This document shows, piece after piece, positions 50,532 through 59,084 of a stretch of 64,000 nt of DNA. Location: the NCBI RefSeq assembly GCF_028532485.1, contig NZ_CP116942.1, positions 620,001-684,000 on the forward strand, read 5' to 3'. How positions within the stretch are numbered: the first letter of the stretch is position 1; each line of letters opens with the position of its first letter. The notes under the pieces were generated by a model. The model made no database searches. It had not been told where the DNA came from and saw nothing but the letters and a program-made list of their open reading frames with translations. Source of the DNA: Iamia majanohamensis. GTDB lineage: Bacteria; Actinomycetota; Acidimicrobiia; Acidimicrobiales; Iamiaceae. A program made the position numbers and the translations under genes.

Positions 50532-50697
50532 TCTCGGCGACCGCCGGCTCGGCCGGGCCTCCTCCGGCCCGTCCACGGGCCGTCGGCCCGACGCCAGGGC
50601 GGCTCCCCCGGCCGGCGGTCCGGGTGGGGCGGGGGCGGGGGAGGGTCGTAGCATCCGGTGACGGTCCGACCGGCGGACCAGCCGAGGAGCGCACCAC

Positions 50698-52092
50698 ATG
50701 GCCGACGACCACCCCTACGCCGACCGCTTCGGGGTCACCCGCCGCATCCCCGAGCAGGGTCGGCCCCGGGCCGAGGTCCTGGCCGAGCTCGAGACCATGG
50801 CCACCGAGGAGGACCGGGCCTGGGAGTCGGGCAAGTGCTCGGGCACCATGTACTGCGGCGACCACGACCACTACGGGTTCCTGAACGAGGCCTACGGCCT
50901 CTACGCCCACGTCAACGCCCTCCAGCGCGACATCTGCCCCAGCGCCACCCGCTTCGAGGGCGAGATCATCGCCATGACCCTCGACATGCTCCACGCCGAC
51001 GCCGTCAGCGACGGCGAGCCGGTCGGCATCGTCACCAGCGGCGGCACCGGCAGCATCGTCCACGCCCTGCTGGCCTACCGCGACCACGCGGCCCAGACCC
51101 GCGGCGTCACCCGGCCCAACTTCGTCAAGCCCGAGACCGGCCACCCCGCCTTCGACAAGGGCTGCCACCTCTTCGGCATCGAGCTGCGCACCGCCCCGAT
51201 CGACCCCGAGACCACCCTCGTCGATGTGGCCGCCATGGCCGAGCTCGTCGACGACCAGACCATCGCCATCATGGGCTCGGCCTGCAACTACGGCTACGGC
51301 ACCATCGACCCCATCTCGGAGCTGTCCGACCTCGCCCTCGAGCGGGGGGTCGGCCTCCACGTCGACGGGTGCCTCGGCGGCTTCATCCTGCCGTGGGGCC
51401 AGGAGCTGGGCTGGGACATCCCCGTCTTCGACTTCCGGCTCCCCGGGGTCACCAGCATCTCGGCCGACACCCACAAGTACGGCTACGGCTTCAAGGGCAG
51501 CTCGGTGGTCACCTTCCGGGACAAGGCCCTCCGCAACGCCCAGTACTTCTTCCTCACCGGCTGGTCCGGCGGCAAGTACTGCTCGCCGGGCATGGACGGC
51601 TCCCGCTCGGGCGGTGCCCTCGCCTCCACCTGGGCCGCCATGGTCACCATCGGGCGGGAGGGCTACCTGGGCTACGCCCGGCAGATCTTCGAGACCGCCG
51701 ACCGCATGAAGGACGCCGTCCGCAGCCACCCCGAGCTGCGGATCATGGGCAGCCCCACGTTCTGCTTCAGCTTCACGAGCGACGAGTTCGACATCTACCA
51801 CGTCAACGACGCCATGCGGGCCAAGGGCTGGCGCTTCAACGGCCAGCAGTACCCCAACGCCATCCACATGGCCGTGACCCGGCCCCAGACCCAGCCCGGC
51901 GTGGTGGAGGAGTTCACCGCCGACCTGGCCGGGGCCGTGGCCTACGCCAAGGAGCACGCCGAGGACACGCCCAAGAGCGCGGCCATCTACGGCGGCGTGG
52001 CCGGGGGCCTCGACGACGAGGCCGACGAGTTCATCCGCATGGTGATGGGCGACATGATGGACCGCCACCAGTCGGTCCCCGCGAAGGACTAG
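50698..52092 (+). CDS. PLP-dependent decarboxylase-fold protein, sphingosine-1-phosphate lyase-like
   Basis: 464-residue fold-type I PLP enzyme. The PLP lysine is in SADTHKYGYGFKG (about residue 262), with GIVTSGGTGSIVHALLAY holding the phosphate and LHVDGCLGGFILPWG the Asp that pairs with the ring nitrogen. The DTHKYGYxxKG form and the MYCGDHDHYGFLNEAYG N-terminus are those of sphingosine-1-phosphate lyases rather than glutamate decarboxylases. TAGCAT at 50649 is a likely -10 and GAGGAG a ribosome site before the ATG. Bacterial substrates of this group are largely unknown. Confidence 0.85.
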   Translation: MADDHPYADRFGVTRRIPEQGRPRAEVLAELETMATEEDRAWESGKCSGTMYCGDHDHYGFLNEAYGLYAHVNALQRDICPSATRFEGEIIAMTLDMLHADAVSDGEPVGIVTSGGTGSIVHALLAYRDHAAQTRGVTRPNFVKPETGHPAFDKGCHLFGIELRTAPIDPETTLVDVAAMAELVDDQTIAIMGSACNYGYGTIDPISELSDLALERGVGLHVDGCLGGFILPWGQELGWDIPVFDFRLPGVTSISADTHKYGYGFKGSSVVTFRDKALRNAQYFFLTGWSGGKYCSPGMDGSRSGGALASTWAAMVTIGREGYLGYARQIFETADRMKDAVRSHPELRIMGSPTFCFSFTSDEFDIYHVNDAMRAKGWRFNGQQYPNAIHMAVTRPQTQPGVVEEFTADLAGAVAYAKEHAEDTPKSAAIYGGVAGGLDDEADEFIRMVMGDMMDRHQSVPAKD

Positions 52093-52194
52093 GTCCTCGT
52101 CGTCACCCGCTCCGGTGGCTGGGCGTCCGGGTGAGGGGTGGGTCGGCGCGCCTCCTACGATGAGCCGGCTGCCATCGCTCGGAGGATCTGACAC

Positions 52195-52425
52195 GTGGAC
52201 GTTCGCATCGGGGTCACCTACACCGCCAAGGAGCTGGAGGTGGAGCTGTCCGAGGACACCGACGTGGCCTCGGTGAAGGCCGACGTCGAGGCCGCCCTCT
52301 CCGGTGGCGGCGTGCTCTGGCTCACCGACCGCAAGGGTCGCAACGTGGGCGTCCCCGCCGACAAGGTCGCGTACGTCGACCTGGGCGCGGAGGCGGGCGA
52401 CCGCCGCATCGGCTTCGCCGGCTGA
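52195..52425 (+). CDS. DUF3107 family protein
   Basis: 76-residue protein. MDVRIGVTYTAKELEVELSE, a central WLTDRKGRNVGVPADKVAYV and a short tail match DUF3107, a small family common in actinobacteria. The fold appears to be mixed alpha/beta without membrane segment. GGAGG stands 10 nt before the GTG, and TACGAT (52156-52161) is a probable -10. It heads a run with two ArsA-type ATPases 55 bp downstream. Function unknown. Confidence 0.87.
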   Translation: MDVRIGVTYTAKELEVELSEDTDVASVKADVEAALSGGGVLWLTDRKGRNVGVPADKVAYVDLGAEAGDRRIGFAG

Positions 52426-52479
52426 CGTGGTGGGCGGTCCCGCCGCCCCCCGGGCCCGCACCACGTCCCCACCCGCCCC

Positions 52480-53424
52480 GTGACCCTCGACCTCCTCGAC
52501 CGGCGGCTCCTGTTCGTCACCGGCAAGGGCGGCGTCGGCAAGTCGACCGTCGCCGCCGGGCTGGCCCTGCTCGCCTCCGAGCGGGGGAAGCGCACCCTGG
52601 TGTGCGAGGTCGACGCCAAGGGAGGCCTGGGCGGCTTCTTCGAGGTGCCCCGCACCGGGTTCGACCCCACCGAGGTCACGCCCCGCCTCTTCGCCATGAC
52701 CATGGACACCGAGGCCTCCCTCAAGGAGTACCTGAGCCTCCAGCTCAAGCTGCCCCTCGTGGCCCGGGTTGGTCCCCTGGCCCGCACCTTCGACTTCGTG
52801 GCCAACGCCGCGCCGGGCGTGAAGGAGATCCTCACGGTCGGCAAGCTGGCCTGGGAGGTGGTCGAGGAGCACTACGACCTGGTGGTGGTCGACTCCGTCG
52901 CCAGCGGCCACATCGTCGGCCAGCTGGCGGCCCCCAAGGGGATCAACGAGCTGGTCTCGGTCGGCCTGGTCCGGAACCAGACGGCGTGGATGCTCGACGT
53001 CCTGGAGGACCCGGCCCGCACCGGCGTGGTGGTGGTCGCCGCCCCCGAGGAGATGCCGGTCAACGAGACCATCGAGCTGGCCGGCAGGCTGCGGGCCGAG
53101 ACCGAGGTCGACCTGGCCGCGGTGGTCGTGAACCGGGTCCTGCCCGAGCTGTTCGGCCGCGGGGAGGAGGAGCTCTTCGAGGCGCTGCGCACCCCGGAGC
53201 GGGCCGCGACCCTGGCCGAGGCGGTGGCGGGCGACGTGGCACCCATCCTCGACGCCGCGGAGCTGGCCGTCACCCTCCGCCGCACCCGGGCCGGCCACCT
53301 CCAGACCCTGCGGGCCGCGCTCACCGACGTCGACATGCTCTACCTCCCGGAGATCTTCGCCCGCTCCGCCGGGCTCCGGTTCACGCGCCAGGTGGCCGAG
53401 GCCCTCGACGAGGAGCTGTCCTGA
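52480..53424 (+). CDS. ArsA-family ATPase (1)
   Basis: 314-residue P-loop ATPase. FVTGKGGVGKSTVAAGLALL is the deviant Walker A, CEVDAKGGLGGFF the A'/switch I region and YDLVVVDSVASGH the switch II. It is shorter than true arsenite pump ATPases and has no arsenite-binding cysteines. Two such genes in tandem recall the paired anion-transporter-like ATPases of mycobacteria (Rv3679/Rv3680), so a heterodimer with the next protein is likely. It overlaps the next gene by the TGATG pattern. Confidence 0.87.
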   Translation: MTLDLLDRRLLFVTGKGGVGKSTVAAGLALLASERGKRTLVCEVDAKGGLGGFFEVPRTGFDPTEVTPRLFAMTMDTEASLKEYLSLQLKLPLVARVGPLARTFDFVANAAPGVKEILTVGKLAWEVVEEHYDLVVVDSVASGHIVGQLAAPKGINELVSVGLVRNQTAWMLDVLEDPARTGVVVVAAPEEMPVNETIELAGRLRAETEVDLAAVVVNRVLPELFGRGEEELFEALRTPERAATLAEAVAGDVAPILDAAELAVTLRRTRAGHLQTLRAALTDVDMLYLPEIFARSAGLRFTRQVAEALDEELS

Positions 53425-54605
53425 TGGCCCGGGCCCCCCGCGGCGACGCCGGCGACATCCGCACCCTCCAGCAGCTGCTGTCGGCCAAGGAGATCGTCAT
53501 CTCCTGCGGGTCGGGCGGCGTGGGCAAGACCACGACCGCGGCCGCCCTCGGCGCCATGGCGGCCGCCCACCTCGGCGGCAAGGTGCTGGTGCTCACCGTC
53601 GACCCCGCCCGCCGCCTGGCCAACGCCCTCGGCCTCGAGCGGTTCGGCAACACCGAGACCCGGGTCGAGGCGTCGGCCTTCACCGAGGCCGGCGTCGAGC
53701 CCCGGGGGGAGCTGTGGGCCGCCATGCTCGACACCAAGCAGTCGTGGGACGACCTGGTCGTGCGCCACGCCCCGGACGACGCCACCCGCGAGGCGATCCT
53801 CGCCAACTCGATCTACGCCAACATCTCGGGCCGGTTCGTGCAGAGCCACGACTACATCGCCATGGAGCGGCTGCACGAGATCCACACCTCGGGCCGCTAC
53901 GACCTGATCGTGGTGGACACGCCGCCGACCCGGAACGCCATCGACTTCCTCGACGCCCCGGAGCGGATGGCGGAGTTCTTCTCCAGCCGGCTGCTGCGGT
54001 GGCTCACCGCCCCGGCCAAGAACCGGGTGCTGTCCATGGCGTCCAAGCCCTTCTACCGGGTGGCCGACAACATCCTCGGCTCCCAGTTCCTGGAGGACAT
54101 CGCCGAGTTCTTCGGCCTCTTCCAGACGATGGCCCCGGGCTTCGTGGAGCGGTCGGCGGCGGTCACCGCCACCCTCTCGGACCGACGCACCACGTTCCTC
54201 GTGGTGTCCACGTTGGAGGCCGCCCCCGTCCACGAGGCCGAGTTCTTCATCGAGGCCCTGGAGGAGCGCCGGTTGCACCTGGGGGCGGTGGTGCTCAACA
54301 AGGTGCTGCCGTCGTACCTGCGGCGGACCGCGGCCACCGGCGTGGCCCGCCGCCTGGTGGCCCAGGCCGACGAGCTGGCCGCCACCGTGGGCGACGACCT
54401 CGAGGCCCCGCCCGAGCGGGTGGCCGACGTGCTGCGCGACGTCGGGGAGAGCTTCCTCAACTACCAGGTGATCGCCAGCCGGGAGCAGGAGCAGCGGACC
54501 GAGCTGGCCCGCACGCCCGACGTGGTGGCCACCGTGCCCTACTTCGAGAGCGACATCGCCGACCTCGCCGGCCTGCTCCGCCTGGGCGACGCCCTCTGGC
54601 GCTGA
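53424..54605 (+). CDS. ArsA-family ATPase (2)
   Basis: 393-residue P-loop ATPase. ISCGSGGVGKTTTAAALGAM, LTVDPARRLANALGL and YDLIVVDTPPTRNAIDFL give the nucleotide-binding and switch regions; the middle has a long helical insert (residues 170-260). Like its partner it lacks an obvious metal-binding cysteine set. In mycobacteria the homologous pair lies beside whiB4; here a whiB gene lies 6 kb away, which may be coincidence. Client protein or lipid unknown. Confidence 0.87.
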   Translation: MARAPRGDAGDIRTLQQLLSAKEIVISCGSGGVGKTTTAAALGAMAAAHLGGKVLVLTVDPARRLANALGLERFGNTETRVEASAFTEAGVEPRGELWAAMLDTKQSWDDLVVRHAPDDATREAILANSIYANISGRFVQSHDYIAMERLHEIHTSGRYDLIVVDTPPTRNAIDFLDAPERMAEFFSSRLLRWLTAPAKNRVLSMASKPFYRVADNILGSQFLEDIAEFFGLFQTMAPGFVERSAAVTATLSDRRTTFLVVSTLEAAPVHEAEFFIEALEERRLHLGAVVLNKVLPSYLRRTAATGVARRLVAQADELAATVGDDLEAPPERVADVLRDVGESFLNYQVIASREQEQRTELARTPDVVATVPYFESDIADLAGLLRLGDALWR

Positions 54606-54687
54606 CCGGCACCCGCCCTCCGTGGTCCGGGCACCGCGCCCTCCCCGGTGCGCGACCACGAGGCACCCGGACCCCGGGCCCGTGCCG

Positions 54688-55140
54688 CTACGAGGCGGGA
54701 GCAGGGGGCTCCGGGGACGAGGGGATGGCGTAGGTCACCGTGGCCGAGGCGACGGGATCGGGGTCGTCCCCGCTGCGGATCCGGACCTCGACCACGGCCT
54801 GCCGGCGCCCCCGCCGGAGGACCTCGGTGGTGGCCACCAGGTCACCGGGCCGGGGCTTGCGCAGGAAGTGGATCGAGAGGTGGCTGGTGACCGACAGCGC
54901 GACCGGTCCGATCTCCGCGAGGGTGGCGGCCCACGCCGCGGTGTCCGCCATGGCCATCAGCGTCGGCCCCGAGATCGTGCCCCCCGGTCGCAGCATGGCG
55001 TAGGAGGCGGGGAGGCGGACGACGGTGCGCCCCGGGGTCACCTCCTCGACCACGTGGCCGGGGTCGTGACCGGGGAACGACCCCCGGATGAAGTCGGTGA
55101 TCTCGGCGGCCCCCATGAGCACGGGGTGGTCGTCGGCCAT
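54688..55140 (-). CDS. PaaI-type hotdog-fold thioesterase
   Basis: 150-residue hotdog domain protein. The central helix GGTISGPTLMAMADTAAWAATL and strand LSVTSHLSIHFLRKPRPGD match PaaI/YbgC-like acyl-CoA thioesterases, with the acid residue in MADTAAW. No membrane segment. It lies convergent to the second ArsA-like gene and divergent from the large LuxR gene (54 bp apart). Acyl-CoA substrate unknown. Confidence 0.87.
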   Translation of the reverse strand: MADDHPVLMGAAEITDFIRGSFPGHDPGHVVEEVTPGRTVVRLPASYAMLRPGGTISGPTLMAMADTAAWAATLAEIGPVALSVTSHLSIHFLRKPRPGDLVATTEVLRRGRRQAVVEVRIRSGDDPDPVASATVTYAIPSSPEPPAPAS

Positions 55141-55182
55141 GGCCCCTCGCTACCACCGCCGGACCCGGCCACGCGGGACCGG

Positions 55183-55188
55183 TACGCT
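55183..55188 (+). promoter_or_regulatory. Leaderless -10 box (TACGCT)
   Basis: TACGCT, 6 nt before the ATG of the large LuxR regulator. Confidence 0.5.
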
Positions 55189-55194
55189 CCGGCC

Positions 55195-57933
55195 ATGTCC
55201 GGCCCCGGCGGCGCTGGCCTCACCTCGCCACCCGACGGTCGCGGCGCGCTCGCCGGTCGCACGGAGGAGCGACGGGTGCTGGCGGGTGCTCGCGCGGCGG
55301 CTGCGGGGGGACGTGCCGCCCTCGTCGACGTGGAGGGCGCCCCCGGGATCGGCAAGACCGCCCTGCTCCGCGACCTGGTCGATGCGGCCGGCCCCGACGA
55401 GCAGGTCCTGCACGCCAGCGCCGAGGAGGCCGAGGCCAGACTGGAGCTCGGCGTCGTCGAACAGCTCCTCGGCGAGGCGGCCGCCCTCGGCCGCGCCCCC
55501 ACCCGTGCGCGCTCGGCCGACCCCCTGCACGCCGGCGCCGCCCTGCGCGACCTCCTCGCCGCCCTCGCCCTCGACGGGCCCGTCACCGTCGTCGTCGACG
55601 ACGCCCAGTGGTGCGACCCGCCGTCGGTCCACGCCCTCACCTTCGCCCTCCGGAGGTCCGGCCACCTCCCCCTCCTGGCCATCGTCGCCCACCGCCCGGA
55701 CGCCCTCGCCCTCGAGCCGCTCGCCAGGTTGGTGGCCGACACCGGGGGCGCTCGCCTCCGGCTCGGTCCGCTCGACGTCGGCGCCGTCCGCCGCCTCGTC
55801 GCCGACCGCTGCGGCGTGGACCTGTCGTGGCCGGCGGGGGAGCGGCTGTGCGACCACGCGGGCGGCAACCCGCTCCACGCCATCGCCCTCGCCGAGGAGG
55901 TCGACCCCGTCACCCTGGCCTCGGGGCTCGGCCCCCTCCCGGCGCCGCGCTCCTACACCACCCTGATGGTCAACCGCCTGGCGGCCTCGCCGCCTGAGGT
56001 CGAGGCGGTGGTGGCCGCCCTCGCCGTCGTGGGATGGCCGGTCGGGCTCGCGGTCCTCGAGGACCTCTGCGGCGTGCGGTCGACGGAGGCCGCGGTCGCC
56101 GACGCCGAGCGGCGGGGCTTCGTCGTCCGGGTGCTGCGGGCCGGGGCCGAGCTCGTCGACCTGGCCCACCCCCTGCTCCGCTCGGCTGTGGTGCGGGAGC
56201 TGGGCCCGGAACGCCGCGCCGCCCTGCACGCCCGGGCCGCCGGGGTGACCCGAGACCCGCCGGCGCAGATGGCCCACCGGTTGGCTGCGGCTCGACCCCG
56301 CGACCCCGCTCTGGCCCGTGAGGCCGTCAGGTTGGCGCGGAGCTGCAGCCGGGATGGCCGTCCGCACTCGGCGGTGGAGCTGCTCGTCGCTGCGGCCGCG
56401 CGCCTCCCGGTCGGCGCCGAGGCCGACGCCGCCCTCGCCGCAGCGGCGGACGAGCTGCTGGACCTCGGCGACACCAGCACCGCCCGGGAGCTCCTCGCCC
56501 GTCTCACACCCCGTGCGGGTGGAGCGCACCTCGAGCTGGTGCGCGGCCACCTGGCCCTCCTCGAGGGGGACCCCTGGACCGCCCGCACGGCTCTCCGGCG
56601 TGCGTGGGCTGCCCGGGGGGACGAGGCCGGCCGAGCCGCCGTCCTGCTCGCGACCGTCGCGTCCAACACCGCCCGGGCGGAGGAGGCCCAGGAGTGGGCC
56701 CGCGCCGCCCTCGCGACCCCCTCGGGTCGACGCGACCCCGGCCATGCCCTGTGCATGGTGGCATCGAGCTGGGCCCTGCGGGGCGACCTCGCTGCCGGAC
56801 GACAGGAGGTGGCGCGGTGGCAGGAGGAGCTGGGCCCGCTGGCGACGGCCGTCCCCCGGGGCCTCCTCCTCCTGTGGGACGGGGCGCTGGAGGAGGCGTG
56901 CGCAGCGTTCTCGGCCTGGATCGGCTCCACCGGGACGGGCCACACCCACCTGGTCGACGCCACCGCCCGGTACTCGCTGGCCGACGCCCTGCACCGCATG
57001 GGCGACTGGGACCAGGCGCTGGAGGTCGCCGGTGCACTGGCGAGCGAGCTCGACGATGCGGGCCGGCTGCTGGCTGCGCCGATGGCCCATGCGGTGGCCG
57101 CCTTCGTCCACGCCGGTCGCGGCGACCGCGGTCCGGCCGAGGCCCACCTGCTGGCGGCCCGTCGGGCCACGGAGGCCAGCGGGAACGGCTCCGGCCTGCT
57201 GTGGCAGCTCGTCGCGGCGGCCCGTGCGGCCGCCGCACGGGGTGCGCCGGCCGAGGTCGTGGAGCACCTCGGGGTGCTGGCCGAGCTCACCGCCGACCTC
57301 GCCCTCCCGGAAGGCGTCCAGCCGTGGCGCGCCGACCTGGTGGAGGCACTGGTCGGGGTGGGCGACCTCGACCGGGCGGTCGGTGCAGCAGAGGGCCTCC
57401 GGGGGTGCCCCCGGGGAGGAGGGCCGCACGCCCGGGCCGGCACCGGTCGCGCCCTCGGCCTCCTCGCTGCGGCGTGCGGCGACCAGGTCGGCGCCGACGC
57501 CGCCTTCGAGGAGGCCCTGGCCGACGACCCCGCGGCGACCGGTGCCTTCGCCCGTGCCCGCCTGGAGCTGGCCGCCGGTGCGACCTGGCGGCGCCAGGGT
57601 CGTCGGCGCGACGCCGCCCGGGTGCTCGGGCTCGCCGAGGACCGGCTGCGCGCCCTCGGCGCCGCTCCGTGGGTCGCACGAGCGGCGCGCGAGTCCACCC
57701 TCACGGGGCTGGCGCCACGGCGACGCGACGGCGGGCCCGTCGGGGCGCTCACCCCGGCCGAGGTGGCGGTGGCCCGGGTCGTCGCGGCCGGCGCGACCAA
57801 CCGCGAGGCGGCGACCAGGCTGTCGATCAGCGTGAAGACCGTGGAGACCCACCTGGGGCGGGTCTTCGCGAAGCTCGGGGTGCGCTCCCGGAGCGAGCTC
57901 GCGGCCCGAGGGGTCGCCGACCTCGACCCCTGA
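55195..57933 (+). CDS. Large ATP-binding LuxR-family regulator (LAL/MalT-like)
   Basis: 912-residue regulator. An N-terminal AAA-type ATPase has Walker A VEGAPGIGKTALLRD (about residue 45) and Walker B VTVVVDDAQWCDPPS (about residue 130). The middle is a long helical, TPR-like region rich in Ala and Arg that would bind partners. The C-terminal LuxR HTH is ALTPAEVAVARVVAAGATNR then SISVKTVETHLGRVFAKLGV. Such proteins are activators that need ATP and an inducer. No obvious target; the small gene at 58006 is next downstream. Confidence 0.9.
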   Translation: MSGPGGAGLTSPPDGRGALAGRTEERRVLAGARAAAAGGRAALVDVEGAPGIGKTALLRDLVDAAGPDEQVLHASAEEAEARLELGVVEQLLGEAAALGRAPTRARSADPLHAGAALRDLLAALALDGPVTVVVDDAQWCDPPSVHALTFALRRSGHLPLLAIVAHRPDALALEPLARLVADTGGARLRLGPLDVGAVRRLVADRCGVDLSWPAGERLCDHAGGNPLHAIALAEEVDPVTLASGLGPLPAPRSYTTLMVNRLAASPPEVEAVVAALAVVGWPVGLAVLEDLCGVRSTEAAVADAERRGFVVRVLRAGAELVDLAHPLLRSAVVRELGPERRAALHARAAGVTRDPPAQMAHRLAAARPRDPALAREAVRLARSCSRDGRPHSAVELLVAAAARLPVGAEADAALAAAADELLDLGDTSTARELLARLTPRAGGAHLELVRGHLALLEGDPWTARTALRRAWAARGDEAGRAAVLLATVASNTARAEEAQEWARAALATPSGRRDPGHALCMVASSWALRGDLAAGRQEVARWQEELGPLATAVPRGLLLLWDGALEEACAAFSAWIGSTGTGHTHLVDATARYSLADALHRMGDWDQALEVAGALASELDDAGRLLAAPMAHAVAAFVHAGRGDRGPAEAHLLAARRATEASGNGSGLLWQLVAAARAAAARGAPAEVVEHLGVLAELTADLALPEGVQPWRADLVEALVGVGDLDRAVGAAEGLRGCPRGGGPHARAGTGRALGLLAAACGDQVGADAAFEEALADDPAATGAFARARLELAAGATWRRQGRRRDAARVLGLAEDRLRALGAAPWVARAARESTLTGLAPRRRDGGPVGALTPAEVAVARVVAAGATNREAATRLSISVKTVETHLGRVFAKLGVRSRSELAARGVADLDP

Positions 57934-57992
57934 CCACCCCCACCGGGAAGACGTCAGGGATCTCCCCGATGCGATGGGTGCGGGCCCGTCCG

Positions 57993-57998
57993 TACCGT
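57993..57998 (+). promoter_or_regulatory. Leaderless -10 box (TACCGT)
   Basis: TACCGT, 7 nt before the GTG of the 60-residue gene at 58006. Confidence 0.45.
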
Positions 57999-58005
57999 CG
58001 GCCGG

Positions 58006-58188
58006 GTGAAGGTGGCGATCGACCTCGAGGTCACGGGGGACCACTGGTCCGGCACCGTCCGGACCGACGGGCCCGACGGCGCCCCGACCACCTTCCACGG
58101 ACGGCTGGAGCTGCTGCGGACGCTCGAGGCCCTGGCCGACACGACCACCGGGGGCCCCGACCCCCACGACCGGAGGAGCACCACATGA
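58006..58188 (+). CDS. Small uncharacterised protein, coupled to lipoprotein gene
   Basis: 60 residues (MKVAIDLEVTGDHWSGTVRT start; GTG codon). No known family recognised and no membrane segment; the first 45 residues can form strands and a helix (ELLRTLEALADT). The gene is credible because a leaderless -10 stands before it and its stop overlaps the lipoprotein start (ATGA), so it may act as a coupled leader gene. It could also be a chance frame; composition resembles its neighbours. Confidence 0.5.
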   Translation: MKVAIDLEVTGDHWSGTVRTDGPDGAPTTFHGRLELLRTLEALADTTTGGPDPHDRRSTT

Positions 58189-58988
58189 GACGGAGCGGAC
58201 GACGGGCCGTGGCGGCCCTCGCGGTCGCAGCGATGGCCCTGGGGGCCCTGGCGGCCTGCGGGGACGACGACGGCGACGAGGACGCGGGAGCGACGACCAC
58301 CTCGGCGGCCGGCGAGACCACCGAGGCGGCGGAGGAGGGCGTCTCGGAGGAGGTGTGCACCGCCTACGGCGACGTCTCCGCGGCCTTCAACGGCGAGCCC
58401 GACCCGGAGCAGGTGGCTGCGGACCTCGACGTGCTGGAGGCGGAGCCCCCGGAGGAGGTGGCCGAGTCGCTGACGGTGATGACCGACGCCGCCCGAGCGG
58501 TGCTCGAGAGCGGAGGGGAGGACTTCTCGTCCTTCGAGGCGCCCGAGTTCGGCGAGGCCCAGGGCGAGGTCGACCCCTACTTCTTCGCCTCGTGCGACTA
58601 CGGCACCGAGGCCGAGGTCACGACGGTGGACTACGGCTTCGAGGGGCTGCCGTCCGAGGTCGAGGCCGGGCGGCTCGCCGTCCTGTTGACCAACGAGGGC
58701 TCTGAGCCCCACGAGATGGTCGTGGTCCGCAAGGCGGACGGGGCGACCGAGTCCTTCGACGAGCTCCTCGCCCTCCCCGAGGAGGAGGCCATGGCCAAGG
58801 TCGAGGAGGTCGGTGGCGGGTTCGTGCCCGCGGAGGGGGCGCAGAGCCTGGCCCTGCTCGACACCACCCCGGGCGAGTACGCCGCCATCTGCTTCATCCC
58901 GGTGGGCACCACCGGGCCCGACGCACCCGGCGAGGGCCCGCCCCACTTCACCGAGGGCATGAAGACCGAGTTCACCGTCACCGAGTAG
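58185..58988 (+). CDS. Lipoprotein with helical domain and cupredoxin-like C-terminus
   Basis: 267 residues. Signal peptide with lipobox (MALGALAAC), acidic/Thr linker, a helical domain of about 100 residues (VCTAYGDVSAAF to YFFASC), then a strand-rich domain from about residue 160 (LAVLLTNEGSEPHEMVVVRK and PGEYAAICFIP). The latter looks like a plastocyanin/cupredoxin fold with His and Cys in suitable places (EPHEM, AICFIP), so copper binding is possible but not shown. GGAGG stands 8 nt before the ATG. Confidence 0.8.
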   Translation: MRRSGRRAVAALAVAAMALGALAACGDDDGDEDAGATTTSAAGETTEAAEEGVSEEVCTAYGDVSAAFNGEPDPEQVAADLDVLEAEPPEEVAESLTVMTDAARAVLESGGEDFSSFEAPEFGEAQGEVDPYFFASCDYGTEAEVTTVDYGFEGLPSEVEAGRLAVLLTNEGSEPHEMVVVRKADGATESFDELLALPEEEAMAKVEEVGGGFVPAEGAQSLALLDTTPGEYAAICFIPVGTTGPDAPGEGPPHFTEGMKTEFTVTE

Positions 58989-59071
58989 GGACGGCGGACC
59001 CGGGCCGGTCCCCGCCCCCGCGGGTCACGACGGGGGCGGGGATCGGCCGCGCTCGGCCCGGTGCCCGCACC

Positions 59072-59077
59072 TACGCT
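59072..59077 (+). promoter_or_regulatory. Leaderless -10 box (TACGCT)
   Basis: TACGCT, 7 nt before the GTG at 59085; this spacing decided the start of the kinase gene. Confidence 0.5.
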
Positions 59078-59084
59078 GACCGCC

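Noticed and set aside
50518-53298. A 926-codon minus-strand frame across mrp, PLP enzyme and ATPase region
   Set aside because: It crosses several well-supported plus-strand genes and their intergenic regions, which a real gene would not.
55150-58167. A 1,005-codon frame opposite the LuxR regulator
   Set aside because: The plus strand encodes clear AAA and LuxR domains; the opposite frame has no motif.
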